DNA of 64,000 nucleotides from the NCBI RefSeq assembly GCF_022370635.2, contig NZ_CP092362.2:1240001-1304000 (forward strand). The letters run 5' to 3'. Of this stretch, positions 1-9,104 are shown piece after piece. The notes beneath the pieces were generated by a model. That model was given only the letters and a program-made list of their open reading frames with translations, was not told the origin of the DNA and ran no database searches. Both the position numbers and the translations under genes were made by a program. Position 1 is the first letter of the stretch. Every line of letters begins with the position of its first letter. Source of the DNA: Mycolicibacterium crocinum. Its GTDB lineage: Bacteria; Actinomycetota; Actinomycetes; Mycobacteriales; Mycobacteriaceae.

Positions 1-384
1 GCGGTTGCCGGTCCGGTTGAGACGCATCCGGCCAGCGGTGTTGCCCGACCAGGCGGGAATGGGTGCGGTGCCGTTGTGGCGGGCGAAGGCAGCTTCGCTG
101 GTGAAGCGGGTGATGCCAGCGGATTCGCCGACCAGTTTGGCTGCGGTGAGTTCACCACAGCCTGGTAGTGCCAACAAGGTCGGAGATACTGCTTGCACGG
201 CGGTCCCGATCCGTTGGGTCAGTGCGTTGATCGTGGCGGTGAGGCGAACGATGTCGGCCAGCTCGTCTGCAGCCAGCTCGGCAAGAAGCCCGTCGAGGGT
301 GGCCAGCCAGTCCGCCAACGCCTTCTGGGTCTTGGCGCGATCCAGGGAACGCTTCTTCGGGCTGTGGGCGGGGTCGAGTTCATG
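1..384 (-). pseudogene. IS110-family transposase, C-terminal part (split by IS256 element, runs off the window)
   Basis: Read on the minus strand from about 384 to 1 this is an open frame with no stop, continuing past the left edge. It carries the IS116/IS110/IS902 C-terminal domain, seen as LALPGCGELTAAKLVGE followed by FTSEAAFARHNGTAPIPAWSG, the region that holds the catalytic serine in this family. It is the second half of the gene whose N-terminal part lies at 1824-2318. Removing the intervening element and one copy of the 8-bp duplication joins VHEL to HELDPA in frame, so the gene was intact before the insertion. The true C terminus is not visible. Confidence 0.9.
377..384. repeat. Target-site duplication, left copy
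   Basis: AGTTCATG directly abuts the left terminal inverted repeat and is repeated at 1852-1859. Eight base pairs is the usual duplication length for IS256-family insertions. The sequence belongs to the interrupted IS110 transposase gene. Confidence 0.92.
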
Positions 385-421
385 GAGCGTGTCAGATGGT
401 TTGTGTGAGGTAGTGGTGCTC
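385..421 (+). repeat. IS256-element left terminal inverted repeat
   Basis: Begins GAGCGTGTCAGAT and ends GTAGTGGTGCTC. It pairs imperfectly with the reverse complement of 1816-1851, with mismatches and a one-base length difference in the middle. The outermost bases GAGC-TGTCA are shared. Confidence 0.88.
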
Positions 422-446
422 CCGATTTGAAAGCCGAGACACACTG

Positions 447-1808
447 ATGACCGTGGTGGATAAGAAGCTTGAGCGTGAAGAACGTCGGCGTGAGCAGCGA
501 GCGGGTGTAGAAGCCCTGGAGGCCTCGGGCGCTCTTGATGAGCTGTACGCGATGATCGACGCTGGCGAGGTCACTCTCGAGGGTAAGGATGGATTGATCC
601 AGCAGCTGATCAAGGCGGGCCTGGAACGGGGGTTGCAGGCCGAGCTCAGCGATCACCTCGGTTACGACAAGGGCGATCCCGAGGCTGCGTTGTTCCCGAA
701 CTCACGCAACGGCTCGTCGGCGAAGACGGTGGCCACCAGCGTCGGCGATGTCGAACTGGCGATCCCGCGTGATCGCGACGCCACGTTCACCCCCACGCTG
801 GTGCCCAAGGGCTCGCGCCGAGTTGGGGGGCTCGACGACATGATCGTCTCGCTGTATGCCGGCGGGATGACGGTGCGCGATATCGAGCATCACCTCGCAT
901 CGACGATCGGGACCGAGATCAGTCGCGAGACGATCTCCAAGATCACCGACGAGGTCCTCGAGGAGGTGCTGGCCTGGCAGCGTCGCCCGCTCGAATCGTT
1001 CTACCCGGTGATCTATCTCGACGCGATCGTGGTCAAGGTCCGTGACGGTGCCCATGTGCGTAACAAGGCCGCCCACATCGCCGTTGGCGTCGATATGGAG
1101 GGCGTGAAACACGTTCTGGGGATCTGGATTCAGGCCACCGAGGGCGCGAAGTTCTGGGCCGGGGTGTGCGCCGAGTTGGCCAATCGTGGTGTCGCCGACG
1201 TCCTGATCGTGTGCTGCGACGGACTGACCGGATTCCCCGAGGCGATCGAGGCGACCTGGCCAGACTCGTTGGTGCAGACCTGTGTGGTGCACTTGATCCG
1301 CGCAGCGATGCGTTTCGTGTCCTACACCCAGCGAAAGGCCGTCGCGGCCGCACTCAAAACGGTGTATCAGGCGCCCGACGCCGAGGCCGCTAGGGCGGCG
1401 TTGGACGCGTTCGCGGCCTCCGATCTCGGTCAAGCCAACCCGAACACGGTGCGGGTCTTCGAGGACGCGTGGGAGCGGTTCACTCCCTTCTTGGCGTTCC
1501 CGCCGATGCTGCGCCGGGTCATCTACACCACCAACGCCATCGAGTCGCTGAACTACCAACTGCGCAAGATCATCAAAAACCGCGGCCACTTCCCCAACGA
1601 CGCGGCGGTGGTCAAGCTGCTGTGGCTGGCGATCTGCAACATCGAAGACAAACGGGCCCGCGACCGCGCCAAGGAACGCGGGCGCGGGCTCGGCACGAAA
1701 CGCACCGCCGAAGCCCGCCTCGTCGAGGGCCAGATCACCACTAACTGGAAACAAGCCCTCGCCCAACTCGCCCTGGCCTACCCCGAACGAATCAACCCCT
1801 ACCTCTAA
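447..1808 (+). CDS. IS256 family (Mutator-type) transposase
   Basis: A 453-residue DDE transposase of normal IS256 length that catalyses cut and transfer of the surrounding element. The triad is readable: D192 in IYLDAIVVK, D258 in VCCDGLTGF and E366 in TTNAIESLN, the last being the typical Mutator signature. A charged N-terminal DNA-binding region precedes the catalytic domain. The ATG lies 26 bases after the left inverted repeat and the stop lies shortly before the right one. No frameshift or missing catalytic residue is seen, so activity is likely. Confidence 0.96.
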   Translation: MTVVDKKLEREERRREQRAGVEALEASGALDELYAMIDAGEVTLEGKDGLIQQLIKAGLERGLQAELSDHLGYDKGDPEAALFPNSRNGSSAKTVATSVGDVELAIPRDRDATFTPTLVPKGSRRVGGLDDMIVSLYAGGMTVRDIEHHLASTIGTEISRETISKITDEVLEEVLAWQRRPLESFYPVIYLDAIVVKVRDGAHVRNKAAHIAVGVDMEGVKHVLGIWIQATEGAKFWAGVCAELANRGVADVLIVCCDGLTGFPEAIEATWPDSLVQTCVVHLIRAAMRFVSYTQRKAVAAALKTVYQAPDAEAARAALDAFAASDLGQANPNTVRVFEDAWERFTPFLAFPPMLRRVIYTTNAIESLNYQLRKIIKNRGHFPNDAAVVKLLWLAICNIEDKRARDRAKERGRGLGTKRTAEARLVEGQITTNWKQALAQLALAYPERINPYL

Positions 1809-1815
1809 CCCCAAC

Positions 1816-1851
1816 GAGCACAATTACTTACACAAAAATCTTGACAAGCTC
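1816..1851 (-). repeat. IS256-element right terminal inverted repeat
   Basis: On the minus strand this begins GAGCTTGTCAAG and ends TAATTGTGCTC, matching the left repeat at both ends. It forms the right boundary of the element and directly abuts the second copy of the target duplication. Confidence 0.88.
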
Positions 1852-2318
1852 AGTTCATGAACGCGACCCAGGAACCGGTTGACGATCGAGGTGCGTTGCA
1901 CCACAAGGTCTTCGCGGCGATCAACCAACAGTTTCAACTCCCGTGAAACCGCGTCGTGGGCAGCCACCGGCAGATCGGGTTCACGCAGCACCGCACGCGC
2001 CACCGCCAAAGCATCGATGGGATCCGACTTGCCGCGAGCGCGTCCGCCGGCACGCTGCAGCGCCATCAACTTCGGTGCTACCCGCACCACTTTCTGTCCG
2101 GCCGAGAGCAGATCACGTTCCAGACGTGCGGACAGATTGCGGCAGTCTTCGATGCCCCAGATCACCTCGCCACTGAAGTTCTCCCGACCCCACTGCACCG
2201 CAGCGGTATGTCCGGGCGTCGTTGCTGGAACCGTCTTACTGCCGAGTTCACGCCCGACGTCATCGACGGCGACGAAAGTGTGGGTGCGCTTGTGTACATC
2301 GGCTCCAATGACCACCAT
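1824..2318 (-). pseudogene. IS110-family transposase, N-terminal part (truncated by IS256 insertion)
   Basis: The frame starts MVVIGADVHKRTH and shows the RuvC-like DEDD domain of IS110 recombinases: the first Asp in GADVHKRTH, Glu in GIEDCRN and the Asp pair in KSDPIDALAVARAV. The frame now runs into the inserted element and ends after SLSRFLCK, giving a 164-residue product without the serine-bearing C-terminal domain, hence presumably inactive. The ATG is supported by GAAGG a few bases upstream on the minus strand. The rest of the gene is at 1-384. Confidence 0.93.
1852..1859. repeat. Target-site duplication, right copy
   Basis: AGTTCATG, identical to 377-384, immediately right of the right inverted repeat of the IS256-family element. 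Confidence 0.92.
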
Positions 2319-2751
2319 GGACAGTGCCTTCTTTCATCAAGAGGTGGATGAGTGAAGGTTGGGCCGGCCGGCTGGACACATCTCAGTGGGGGCGGTGCCA
2401 CGCTCCTATCAAGTCACGCCGGTCGGTCCTTCCCACCTGATGCCGGCAAAACGATTCAACGCACACCCCTCCAGGACGGCAGTCGGTTTGTGAGCACACA
2501 CACCAGGTGAGAAGAACCCAACCACCGCAACAGCGGCATCACAAAGATGACACTGAGTCGGTTTGGGCGGAGAAGCGCGCGGATTTGGAGCTTTTCCGCT
2601 CGTCACCTAGCATGTAGGGGTTGCCTAGGGCAGACCTCGGTTATCTCCGCGTGAGAAAACCCCGCGTGCTCTTTGGGTAGCAAGAACAAGACCGCGCACG
2701 TCAGGGTCGGTAATCCTGCGTGCACACAGTTAACCAGGTCGAGGAGATCTA
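2319..2751. other. IS110 5' non-coding end plus leader of the spc ribosomal operon
   Basis: No convincing gene is present. The left part is upstream of the IS110 transposase start on the minus strand, where IS110-group elements encode a structured bridge RNA. Short complementary segments are visible, for example CCGC-AACA-GCGG at 2525-2536 and GCCGG/CCGGC arms around 2416-2446. The exact end of the IS110 element could not be placed. The right part, roughly from 2610, should be the leader and promoter region of rplN; a clear -35/-10 pair was not identified. Confidence 0.45.
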
Positions 2752-3120
<369 letters not shown>

Positions 3121-3438
3121 ATGAAGGTCCACAAGGGCGACACCGTGCTCGTCATCGCCGGTAAGGACAAGGGCGCCAAGGGCAAGGTCCTGCAGGCCTA
3201 CCCGTCCCGCAACCGCGTCCTCGTCGAGGGCGTCAACCGGATCAAGAAGCACACCGCGCAGTCGGCGAACGAGCGCGGCGCATCCTCGGGCGGCATCGTC
3301 ACCCAGGAAGCTCCGATCCACGTCTCCAACGTGATGGTGGTCGACTCCGACGGCAAGCCGACCCGCGTCGGCGTTCGCCGCGACGAGGAGACCGGCAAGA
3401 ACGTCCGCATCGCCAAGAGCAACGGCAAGGACCTCTGA
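3121..3438 (+). CDS. rplX: 50S ribosomal protein L24 (uL24)
   Basis: A 105-residue L24 with the N-terminal KOW motif readable as [19 protein letters not shown], followed by [15 protein letters not shown]24 is an early-binding assembly protein of the 50S subunit. It starts on the base after the rplN stop, with no gap, and is followed after five bases by rplE. Confidence 0.98.
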   Translation: MKVHKGDTVLVIAGKDKGAKGKVLQAYPSRNRVLVEGVNRIKKHTAQSANERGASSGGIVTQEAPIHVSNVMVVDSDGKPTRVGVRRDEETGKNVRIAKSNGKDL

Positions 3439-3443
3439 GAGAT

Positions 3444-4007
3444 ATGACTACCGCAGAAAAAGTTCAGCCCCGGCTGAAGGCGCGCTACCGCGAAGAGATC
3501 CGCGACGCGCTGAACAAAGAGTTCAACTACGCCAACGTCATGCAGATCCCCGGCGTGGTCAAGGTCGTCGTGAACATGGGTGTCGGTGACGCCGCCCGCG
3601 ACGCCAAGCTGATCAACGGCGCGGTCAACGACCTGGCGCTGATCACCGGCCAGAAGCCCGAGATCCGCAAGGCCCGCAAGTCGATCGCACAGTTCAAGCT
3701 GCGCGAGGGCATGCCGATCGGTGCGCGGGTGACCCTGCGCGGCGACCGCATGTGGGAGTTCCTCGACCGGCTGGTGTCGATCGCCCTTCCGCGTATCCGC
3801 GACTTCCGCGGCCTGAGCGGCAAGCAGTTCGACGGCCACGGCAACTACACCTTCGGGCTCGCCGAGCAGTCGGTGTTCCACGAGATCGACGTCGACTCGA
3901 TCGACCGTCCGCGCGGCATGGACATCACCGTCGTCACCTCGGCGACCAACGACGACGAAGGTCGGGCGCTGCTGCGCGCGCTGGGCTTCCCCTTCAAGGA
4001 GAACTGA
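3444..4007 (+). CDS. rplE: 50S ribosomal protein L5 (uL5)
   Basis: A 187-residue L5, which binds 5S rRNA and contacts the P-site tRNA region. Family stretches [36 protein letters not shown] and RGMDITVVT are present. The ATG follows GAGAGAT in the rplX-rplE junction. It lies between rplX and rpsN exactly as in other spc operons. Confidence 0.98.
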   Translation: MTTAEKVQPRLKARYREEIRDALNKEFNYANVMQIPGVVKVVVNMGVGDAARDAKLINGAVNDLALITGQKPEIRKARKSIAQFKLREGMPIGARVTLRGDRMWEFLDRLVSIALPRIRDFRGLSGKQFDGHGNYTFGLAEQSVFHEIDVDSIDRPRGMDITVVTSATNDDEGRALLRALGFPFKEN

Positions 4008-4011
4008 GCAG

Positions 4012-4197
4012 ATGGCAAAGAAGGCACTGGTCAACAAGGCCAATAAGAAGCCGAAGTTCGCCGTGCGGGCCTACACCCGCTGCAACAAGTGCGGACGTCC
4101 GCACGCCGTGTACCGCAAGTTCGGCCTGTGCCGAATCTGCTTGCGCGAGATGGCCCATGCCGGCGAACTGCCCGGTGTGCAGAAGTCCAGCTGGTAA
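4012..4197 (+). CDS. rpsN: 30S ribosomal protein S14, zinc-binding type (uS14)
   Basis: A 61-residue short-form S14 (often called rpsZ). The paired CxxC motifs CNKCG and CRICLRE form the zinc ribbon of the zinc-containing (C+) paralogue; mycobacteria use a cysteine-less paralogue elsewhere under zinc starvation. It follows rplE by four bases and precedes a 73-base gap before rpsH. Confidence 0.97.
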   Translation: MAKKALVNKANKKPKFAVRAYTRCNKCGRPHAVYRKFGLCRICLREMAHAGELPGVQKSSW

Positions 4198-4270
4198 CAG
4201 ACCCCTACAGAACAGGTGCGCAGCAGGCCCAGACCGGGAACCGCTGCGAGGAAGGTAGACAGGCCCAGTC

Positions 4271-4669
4271 ATGACCATGACGGACCCGATCGCAGACTTC
4301 TTGACACGTCTGCGCAACGCCAATTCGGCGTATCACGACGAAGTGACCCTGCCGCACTCGAAGATCAAGGCCAACATCGCCGAGATCCTCAAGAGCGAGG
4401 GGTACATCAGCGATTTCCGCACCGAGGATGCTCGGGTCGGTAAGTCGCTTGTTGTCCAGCTCAAGTACGGCCCCAACCGGGAGCGCAGCCTCGCCGGTCT
4501 GCGCCGGGTGTCCAAGCCCGGTCTGCGGGTGTACGCGAAATCCACCAATCTGCCGCGGGTTCTCGGTGGGCTGGGCGTGGCGATCATCTCCACGTCCTCC
4601 GGCTTGCTGACCGACCGCCAGGCGTCCCGACAGGGCGTGGGCGGCGAAGTCCTCGCTTACGTTTGGTAA
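4271..4669 (+). CDS. rpsH: 30S ribosomal protein S8 (uS8)
   Basis: A 132-residue S8 beginning [18 protein letters not shown] and ending with the conserved [24 protein letters not shown]. It binds the central domain of 16S rRNA and in many bacteria represses the spc operon translationally. The upstream 73-base gap is the longest within this operon. Confidence 0.98.
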   Translation: MTMTDPIADFLTRLRNANSAYHDEVTLPHSKIKANIAEILKSEGYISDFRTEDARVGKSLVVQLKYGPNRERSLAGLRRVSKPGLRVYAKSTNLPRVLGGLGVAIISTSSGLLTDRQASRQGVGGEVLAYVW

Positions 4670-4681
4670 GGGGGAGAAGAC

Positions 4682-5221
4682 ATGTCGCGTATTGGTAAGC
4701 AGCCGGTGGCCATTCCCGCCGGAGTTGATGTGACGATCGACGGTCAGAACGTGTCGGTCAAGGGCCCCAAGGGCACGCTGGAACTGGCGATCGCCGAGCC
4801 GATCACCGTGTCGCGCAACGACGATGGCGCGATCGTGGTCAGCCGGCCCGACGACGAGCGGCGCAGCCGTTCGCTGCACGGGCTGTCGCGCACGCTGGTG
4901 TCCAACCTGGTGACCGGTGTGACCCAGGGTTACACCACGAAGATGGAGATCTTCGGCGTCGGTTACCGCGTGCAGCTCAAGGGCAGCAACCTCGAGTTCG
5001 CGCTCGGGTACAGCCATCCCGTGGTCATCGAGGCTCCGGAGGGCATCACCTTCGCGGTGGAGACGCCCACCAAGTTCTCGATCTCGGGTATCGACAAGCA
5101 GAAGGTCGGCCAGATCTCGGCGAACATCCGTCGCCTGCGCCGCCCCGACCCCTACAAGGGCAAGGGCGTGCGTTACGAGGGTGAGCAGATCCGCCGCAAG
5201 GTCGGAAAGACAGGTAAGTAA
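4682..5221 (+). CDS. rplF: 50S ribosomal protein L6 (uL6)
   Basis: A 179-residue L6 starting [17 protein letters not shown] and ending in the family signature [18 protein letters not shown]. It binds 23S rRNA near the factor-binding site. A GGGGGAGAAGAC ribosome-binding region lies directly before the ATG, and rplR follows after three bases. Confidence 0.98.
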   Translation: MSRIGKQPVAIPAGVDVTIDGQNVSVKGPKGTLELAIAEPITVSRNDDGAIVVSRPDDERRSRSLHGLSRTLVSNLVTGVTQGYTTKMEIFGVGYRVQLKGSNLEFALGYSHPVVIEAPEGITFAVETPTKFSISGIDKQKVGQISANIRRLRRPDPYKGKGVRYEGEQIRRKVGKTGK

Positions 5222-5224
5222 GCC

Positions 5225-5632
5225 ATGGCTCAAGCACAGAAGGCAGCCACCGATCGCCAGCCGGTCGGCACGAGTGTCTCGGCCGCACGCCGGGTTTCGC
5301 GCCTCCGTCGGCACAACCGGCTGCGCAAGAAGGTCGTCGGCACCGCCGAGCGGCCCCGCCTCGTGGTCAACCGCTCCTCGCGGCACATCCACGTTCAGCT
5401 CATCGACGACGGCAACGGCACCACGATCGCCGCGGCGTCGTCCATCGAGGCTGACGTGCGCGCGGTCGAGGGCGACAAGAAGGCCCACAGCGTGCGGGTC
5501 GGTCAGCTGATCGCCGAGCGCGCGAAGGCCGCCGGCGTCGAAGCTGTGGTGTTCGACCGCGGTGGCAACACCTACGGCGGCCGCATCGCGGCGCTGGCCG
5601 ACGCGGCTCGCGAGAACGGACTCAAATTCTAA
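5225..5632 (+). CDS. rplR: 50S ribosomal protein L18 (uL18)
   Basis: A 135-residue 5S-rRNA-binding protein. The core [21 protein letters not shown] and the C-terminal [24 protein letters not shown] are diagnostic. It starts three bases after rplF. Confidence 0.98.
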   Translation: MAQAQKAATDRQPVGTSVSAARRVSRLRRHNRLRKKVVGTAERPRLVVNRSSRHIHVQLIDDGNGTTIAAASSIEADVRAVEGDKKAHSVRVGQLIAERAKAAGVEAVVFDRGGNTYGGRIAALADAARENGLKF

Positions 5633-5657
5633 TGACGAACAACGGAAGGACCGCATG

Positions 5658-6368
5658 ATGGCGGAGCAGACCGCAGCCGGCAGCGCGCCGGATACCGGCG
5701 CCCCCTCAGCCGGCACCCGTACCGACACCCAGCGCGGCGGACGCGACGACCGTGGCGGCCGTGGCCGTCGCGACGACCGTGGCGACCGCGGTGGACGTGG
5801 TGGCCGCGACGGCGGCGAGAAGAGCAACTATCTCGAGCGCGTCGTCACGATCAACCGAGTCTCCAAGGTGGTCAAGGGTGGTCGGCGCTTCAGCTTCACC
5901 GCCCTGGTCATCGTCGGTGACGGCAACGGTCTGGTCGGCGTCGGCTACGGCAAGGCCAAAGAGGTGCCCGCCGCGATCGCCAAGGGTGTCGAGGAAGCTC
6001 GTAAGAACTTCTTCCGCGTCCCGCTGATCGGTGGCACCGTCACCCATCCCGTGCAGGGCGAGGCCGCGGCCGGTGTCGTGATGCTGCGTCCGGCCAGCCC
6101 CGGTACCGGTGTCATCGCCGGTGGCGCGTGCCGTGCCGTGCTGGAATGCGCCGGCGTGCACGACGTTCTGGCCAAGTCGCTGGGCAGTGACAACGCGATC
6201 AACGTGGTGCATGCCACCGTGGCCGCGCTCAAGCTGCTGCAGCGTCCCGAAGAGGTGGCCGCCCGTCGTGGGCTGCCCATCGAAGACGTCGCGCCGGCCG
6301 GCATGCTGCGCGCCCGTCGGGAGAGCGAAGCGCTGGCTGCTGCAGCCGCGCGTGAAGGAAGCGCATAA
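5658..6368 (+). CDS. rpsE: 30S ribosomal protein S5 (uS5)
   Basis: About 236 residues. A low-complexity Arg/Gly/Asp-rich N-terminal extension (residues about 20-55, [17 protein letters not shown]) precedes the S5 double-stranded RNA-binding domain [22 protein letters not shown] and the S5 C-terminal domain. S5 helps decoding accuracy. ATG 5658 is chosen because it gives MAEQ as in mycobacterial homologues and lies seven bases after GGAAGGA; ATG 5655 is a one-codon-longer alternative. Confidence 0.96.
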   Translation: MAEQTAAGSAPDTGAPSAGTRTDTQRGGRDDRGGRGRRDDRGDRGGRGGRDGGEKSNYLERVVTINRVSKVVKGGRRFSFTALVIVGDGNGLVGVGYGKAKEVPAAIAKGVEEARKNFFRVPLIGGTVTHPVQGEAAAGVVMLRPASPGTGVIAGGACRAVLECAGVHDVLAKSLGSDNAINVVHATVAALKLLQRPEEVAARRGLPIEDVAPAGMLRARRESEALAAAAAREGSA

Positions 6369-6370
6369 CA

Positions 6371-6553
6371 ATGGCAGAGCTGAAGATCACCCAGGTGCGG
6401 GGCATCGTCGGGACCCGCTGGAAGCAGCGTGAGAGCCTGCGGACCCTGGGCCTGAAGAAGATTCGCCAGTCGGTGGTTCGCGAGGACAACCCGCAGACGC
6501 GCGGACTGATCAACGTCGTGCATCACCTCGTAGAGGTGGAGGAAGTCAAATGA
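6371..6553 (+). CDS. rpmD: 50S ribosomal protein L30 (uL30)
   Basis: A 60-residue L30 with the family motif [28 protein letters not shown]. The stop overlaps the rplO start by four bases (ATGA), indicating coupled translation. Confidence 0.97.
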   Translation: MAELKITQVRGIVGTRWKQRESLRTLGLKKIRQSVVREDNPQTRGLINVVHHLVEVEEVK

Positions 6554-6993
6554 GCGTCATCAAACTGCACGACCTGAAGCCGGCTCCCGGCTCCAAGACC
6601 GCGAAGACCCGCGTCGGTCGCGGTGAGGGTTCCAAGGGTAAGACGGCCGGTCGTGGCACCAAGGGCACCAAGGCCCGTAAGAACGTGCCGGTGACCTTCG
6701 AGGGTGGGCAGATGCCGATCCACATGCGGTTGCCCAAGCTCAAGGGTTTCCGTAACCGGTTCCGCACCGAGTACGCCGTCGTCAACGTCGGCGACCTGAA
6801 CAAGGCGTTCCCGCAGGGCGGCACCGTCGGTGTCGACGACCTGGTGGAGAAGGGCCTGGTTCGCAAGAACGTGCTCGTGAAGGTGCTGGGTGACGGCAAG
6901 CTGACCGCCAAGGTCGACGTCACCGCCCACAAGTTCAGCGGCAGCGCCCGCGAGGCCATCACCGCCGCAGGCGGTTCGGCCACCGAACTGTAA
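6550..6993 (+). CDS. rplO: 50S ribosomal protein L15 (uL15)
   Basis: A 147-residue L15, a late 50S assembly protein. It begins with the Gly/Lys-rich segment [21 protein letters not shown] and contains [18 protein letters not shown]. It is the last gene of this operon segment; secY, adk and map lie about 9 kb downstream, as in M. tuberculosis. A strong terminator follows 12 bases after the stop. Confidence 0.98.
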   Translation: MSVIKLHDLKPAPGSKTAKTRVGRGEGSKGKTAGRGTKGTKARKNVPVTFEGGQMPIHMRLPKLKGFRNRFRTEYAVVNVGDLNKAFPQGGTVGVDDLVEKGLVRKNVLVKVLGDGKLTAKVDVTAHKFSGSAREAITAAGGSATEL

Positions 6994-7005
6994 AGCGTCG
7001 CAACG

Positions 7006-7035
7006 AAAAAGCCCCCGCCTCGGCGGGGGCTTTTT
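7006..7035. terminator. Bidirectional Rho-independent terminator between rplO and the convergent C39-like gene
   Basis: A near-perfect hairpin: AAAAAGCCCCCGCC pairs with GGCGGGGGCTTTTT across a two-base centre. The A-run on one side and T-run on the other let it end transcription from both directions, serving rplO on the plus strand and the gene ending at 7043 on the minus strand. Confidence 0.93.
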
Positions 7036-7042
7036 CTGGCTC

Positions 7043-9001
7043 TCAGGTGGTTTGCAGTTCGGCGGTGATCAGCGAGTAATCGCTGTACTGCCATGCCTTC
7101 ATGAATTCGTCCAGCGGTACCGGGAACCCTTGGCCGTTCCGGTATGCGCTGTCATTGAGGTAGACCACCTTCTTGGTCATGTCAACGCTGAGCACCACCA
7201 CGAAGTGATCGGTCTGCACACCGTTTGGTCCGGGCTGGCGCCGGGTTTCGTTGAAGTACTTGCGGGTGTAGGCGTTCCAGATGACGTTGCTGGCAACCTG
7301 GACGATCACGCCTTGGTTCTGGTTCAGTGCCGAGGTCATGGTCTCCATCGCCACATTGCCCTGACTCTTGAGGTACCGAGTCCAGTCCGCGTTGACTCCG
7401 TTCATATTCAGGAGTTTGACAAGGTCGGAATTGACTGCACCCCAGTGCAACCCATCCTCACCGCCGTTGGGCTCGTAGATGGTCTGATTGGGGAAATAGC
7501 CGCTGGGGGTCGAGGTCGCCTGGTTGAGAATCTGTTGCCCCAGATCCGCTGGCATGGGACCGCCTCGAAGCTGACCGATGATCGCCGCCGTGGCCATGAT
7601 GCCGCAGGTGGGGTAGTTGCCCTGATAGACGAAGTACGGGAGATTCTTGGTGTAGTTGCCATACTCGATGTTTTCCGGCGCGGGCGGTCCGATGTTGGGA
7701 TCGAGGATGCCGAACGTATAACTGAGATCGTTGGCGAGGTCGCCGAGATTGGCTTGCGCGCCTTCGATCTGATGCACGACGAGCAGCGCTATGTTCTTGC
7801 CCGCGCTCTCCAGTGCCTTACCGACTTCGTTGGGCGCGGGTAGCGACCACGTCAGCTTGGTGGCGGGTTCAGGCCGTGGTATCGAAGAAGAGTCAGCCAG
7901 CTGAGCAGTGATCAGGTTGTAGTTCTGGTTGCTCCATTGGCTCACGAAGTCGTCGAGATTCATCTCGAGGCCCTGGCCGTCGGCCTGAGTCGGATCGTTG
8001 ATCGTGACGACGTTTCGGTTCGTGTCGAGTCCGATCACGACGACGATCTTCGTGCCGTCCTGAGATTGGCCCTGGACAGGACCCTTGATGCCCGCGATCA
8101 ACGCCATGGACGGGTCCTGCAGACCGGACGCGAGGGTGTTGATCGCCTTCGTCTTCTCGTTGCCGAAGAAATAACGCGTGATGATGCGAACGTTCTTGTC
8201 CTGCAATAACTCATAACTGTCGGTCCACATGACGTACGAGTTGGCATCGGCGCCGCGGTAGATCTTGTTGCCCGGGTAGACAAGGCTGTCGGTGTTCAGC
8301 GCGGCGGTGGTGAAGCCGGCCAGATCGGGCGCCGTGTGGGTCAGCTGCCCGTAGACCATCGCGACGGTCGACAGCGCAGCCGCGTAGTAGTTCGACATCC
8401 CCACGTAGTACTGCTTGTTCTGGGTCGGGTTGCCGTAGACGCCGGGTGTCGTAATGGTGACGCGGGAGATGCCGAAAACGTTGGCCAGGTCGTCGCGGAG
8501 CACGTCGAGGTTGGCTCGGGTACCGGCGACTTGATTCGCGACGGTCAGGTAGACGTTGTGCCCGAACTCCGCCAGATCTTGGAGGATTTTGTTCGGTGTC
8601 GGCGTGGCAAGCGCGGCGACACTTGCCGCGGATGTCGTCGAACTCTCGGCCACGGAGGTCGCGCTCGCCGTCAGGCGCTCGGAGGTCGTGCTCGCCGGTG
8701 TCGACGACTTCGCGGTTGTGGTGCTGCGGGCGGGGCCGGTGGGCTTGTTCGCGACTTTGCGCGCGCTCTTCGCCTTGCCCGGTGTCGTCGACTTCGCCGT
8801 CGAAGTGTTAGAGGTCGAACTGGCGGAGGAGTGGGCGCCCGACGACGATCCGGTGTCGGCGGAGGCGACGGCCGCCGCCGACACCATGGCCGCGCCGACG
8901 CCCAATGTCACCGCCCCGGCGTTCAACCACAGCCGCGTGTTGTGCGTGCGTCGTGCTGTCACGCCTTCGATCGGATCCGTCTCCCGTGCACGCGTTGCCA
9001 T
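7043..9001 (-). CDS. Secreted protein with two tandem C39-like peptidase domains, the first degenerate
   Basis: A 652-residue exported protein. Residues about 22-49 form a signal segment ending AAAVASADT, followed by a Ser/Thr/Ala/Lys-rich linker to about residue 130. Two homologous C39-like domains follow. The second has the expected catalytic residues, C466 in NYPTCGIMATAA and H599 in TDHFVVVLSVD. In the first the matching sites read NYYAAALSTVA and TKIVVVIGLD, so both Cys and His are lost. Both repeats end in a QWS/AWQ...YxLITAEL-type segment. The gene is convergent with rplO. Substrate unknown; a cell-wall or secreted peptidase with a non-catalytic partner domain is an inference. Confidence 0.8.
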   Translation of the reverse strand: MATRARETDPIEGVTARRTHNTRLWLNAGAVTLGVGAAMVSAAAVASADTGSSSGAHSSASSTSNTSTAKSTTPGKAKSARKVANKPTGPARSTTTAKSSTPASTTSERLTASATSVAESSTTSAASVAALATPTPNKILQDLAEFGHNVYLTVANQVAGTRANLDVLRDDLANVFGISRVTITTPGVYGNPTQNKQYYVGMSNYYAAALSTVAMVYGQLTHTAPDLAGFTTAALNTDSLVYPGNKIYRGADANSYVMWTDSYELLQDKNVRIITRYFFGNEKTKAINTLASGLQDPSMALIAGIKGPVQGQSQDGTKIVVVIGLDTNRNVVTINDPTQADGQGLEMNLDDFVSQWSNQNYNLITAQLADSSSIPRPEPATKLTWSLPAPNEVGKALESAGKNIALLVVHQIEGAQANLGDLANDLSYTFGILDPNIGPPAPENIEYGNYTKNLPYFVYQGNYPTCGIMATAAIIGQLRGGPMPADLGQQILNQATSTPSGYFPNQTIYEPNGGEDGLHWGAVNSDLVKLLNMNGVNADWTRYLKSQGNVAMETMTSALNQNQGVIVQVASNVIWNAYTRKYFNETRRQPGPNGVQTDHFVVVLSVDMTKKVVYLNDSAYRNGQGFPVPLDEFMKAWQYSDYSLITAELQTT

Positions 9002-9104
9002 CGACCAGCCCCCGACCAGAAAGTTATTGACGCCTCTGCCGGGGAGGATGTTAGCTGGCCGCGCCGGGCTTCGCCCGCAAACGCGGATTATTCCGGGAGA
9101 TTGG

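Larger units (their letters stand above)
385..1851 (+). mobile_element. Complete IS256-family insertion sequence
   Basis: A 1,467-bp element bounded by imperfect terminal inverted repeats of about 36 bp, both beginning GAGC and ending TGTGCTC or GGTGCTC, with one transposase gene inside. It is flanked by an exact 8-bp direct duplication and sits inside an IS110-family transposase gene, so it is a nested insertion. The intact transposase, both termini and the exact duplication suggest a recent, probably still mobile copy. Confidence 0.95.

Noticed and set aside
702..1823. Long minus-strand open frame opposite the IS256 transposase
   Set aside because: It is a frame shadow in high-GC DNA: His/Arg/Gly-rich, no recognisable domain, fully opposite a transposase with an intact catalytic triad.
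2409..2606. Small minus-strand frame upstream of the IS110 transposase
   Set aside because: No family resemblance and it overlaps the expected structured non-coding end of the IS110 element.
4205..5827. 540-residue minus-strand open frame across the ribosomal operon
   Set aside because: It lies opposite rpsH, rplF and rplR, which are certain; its composition is that of an antisense shadow.
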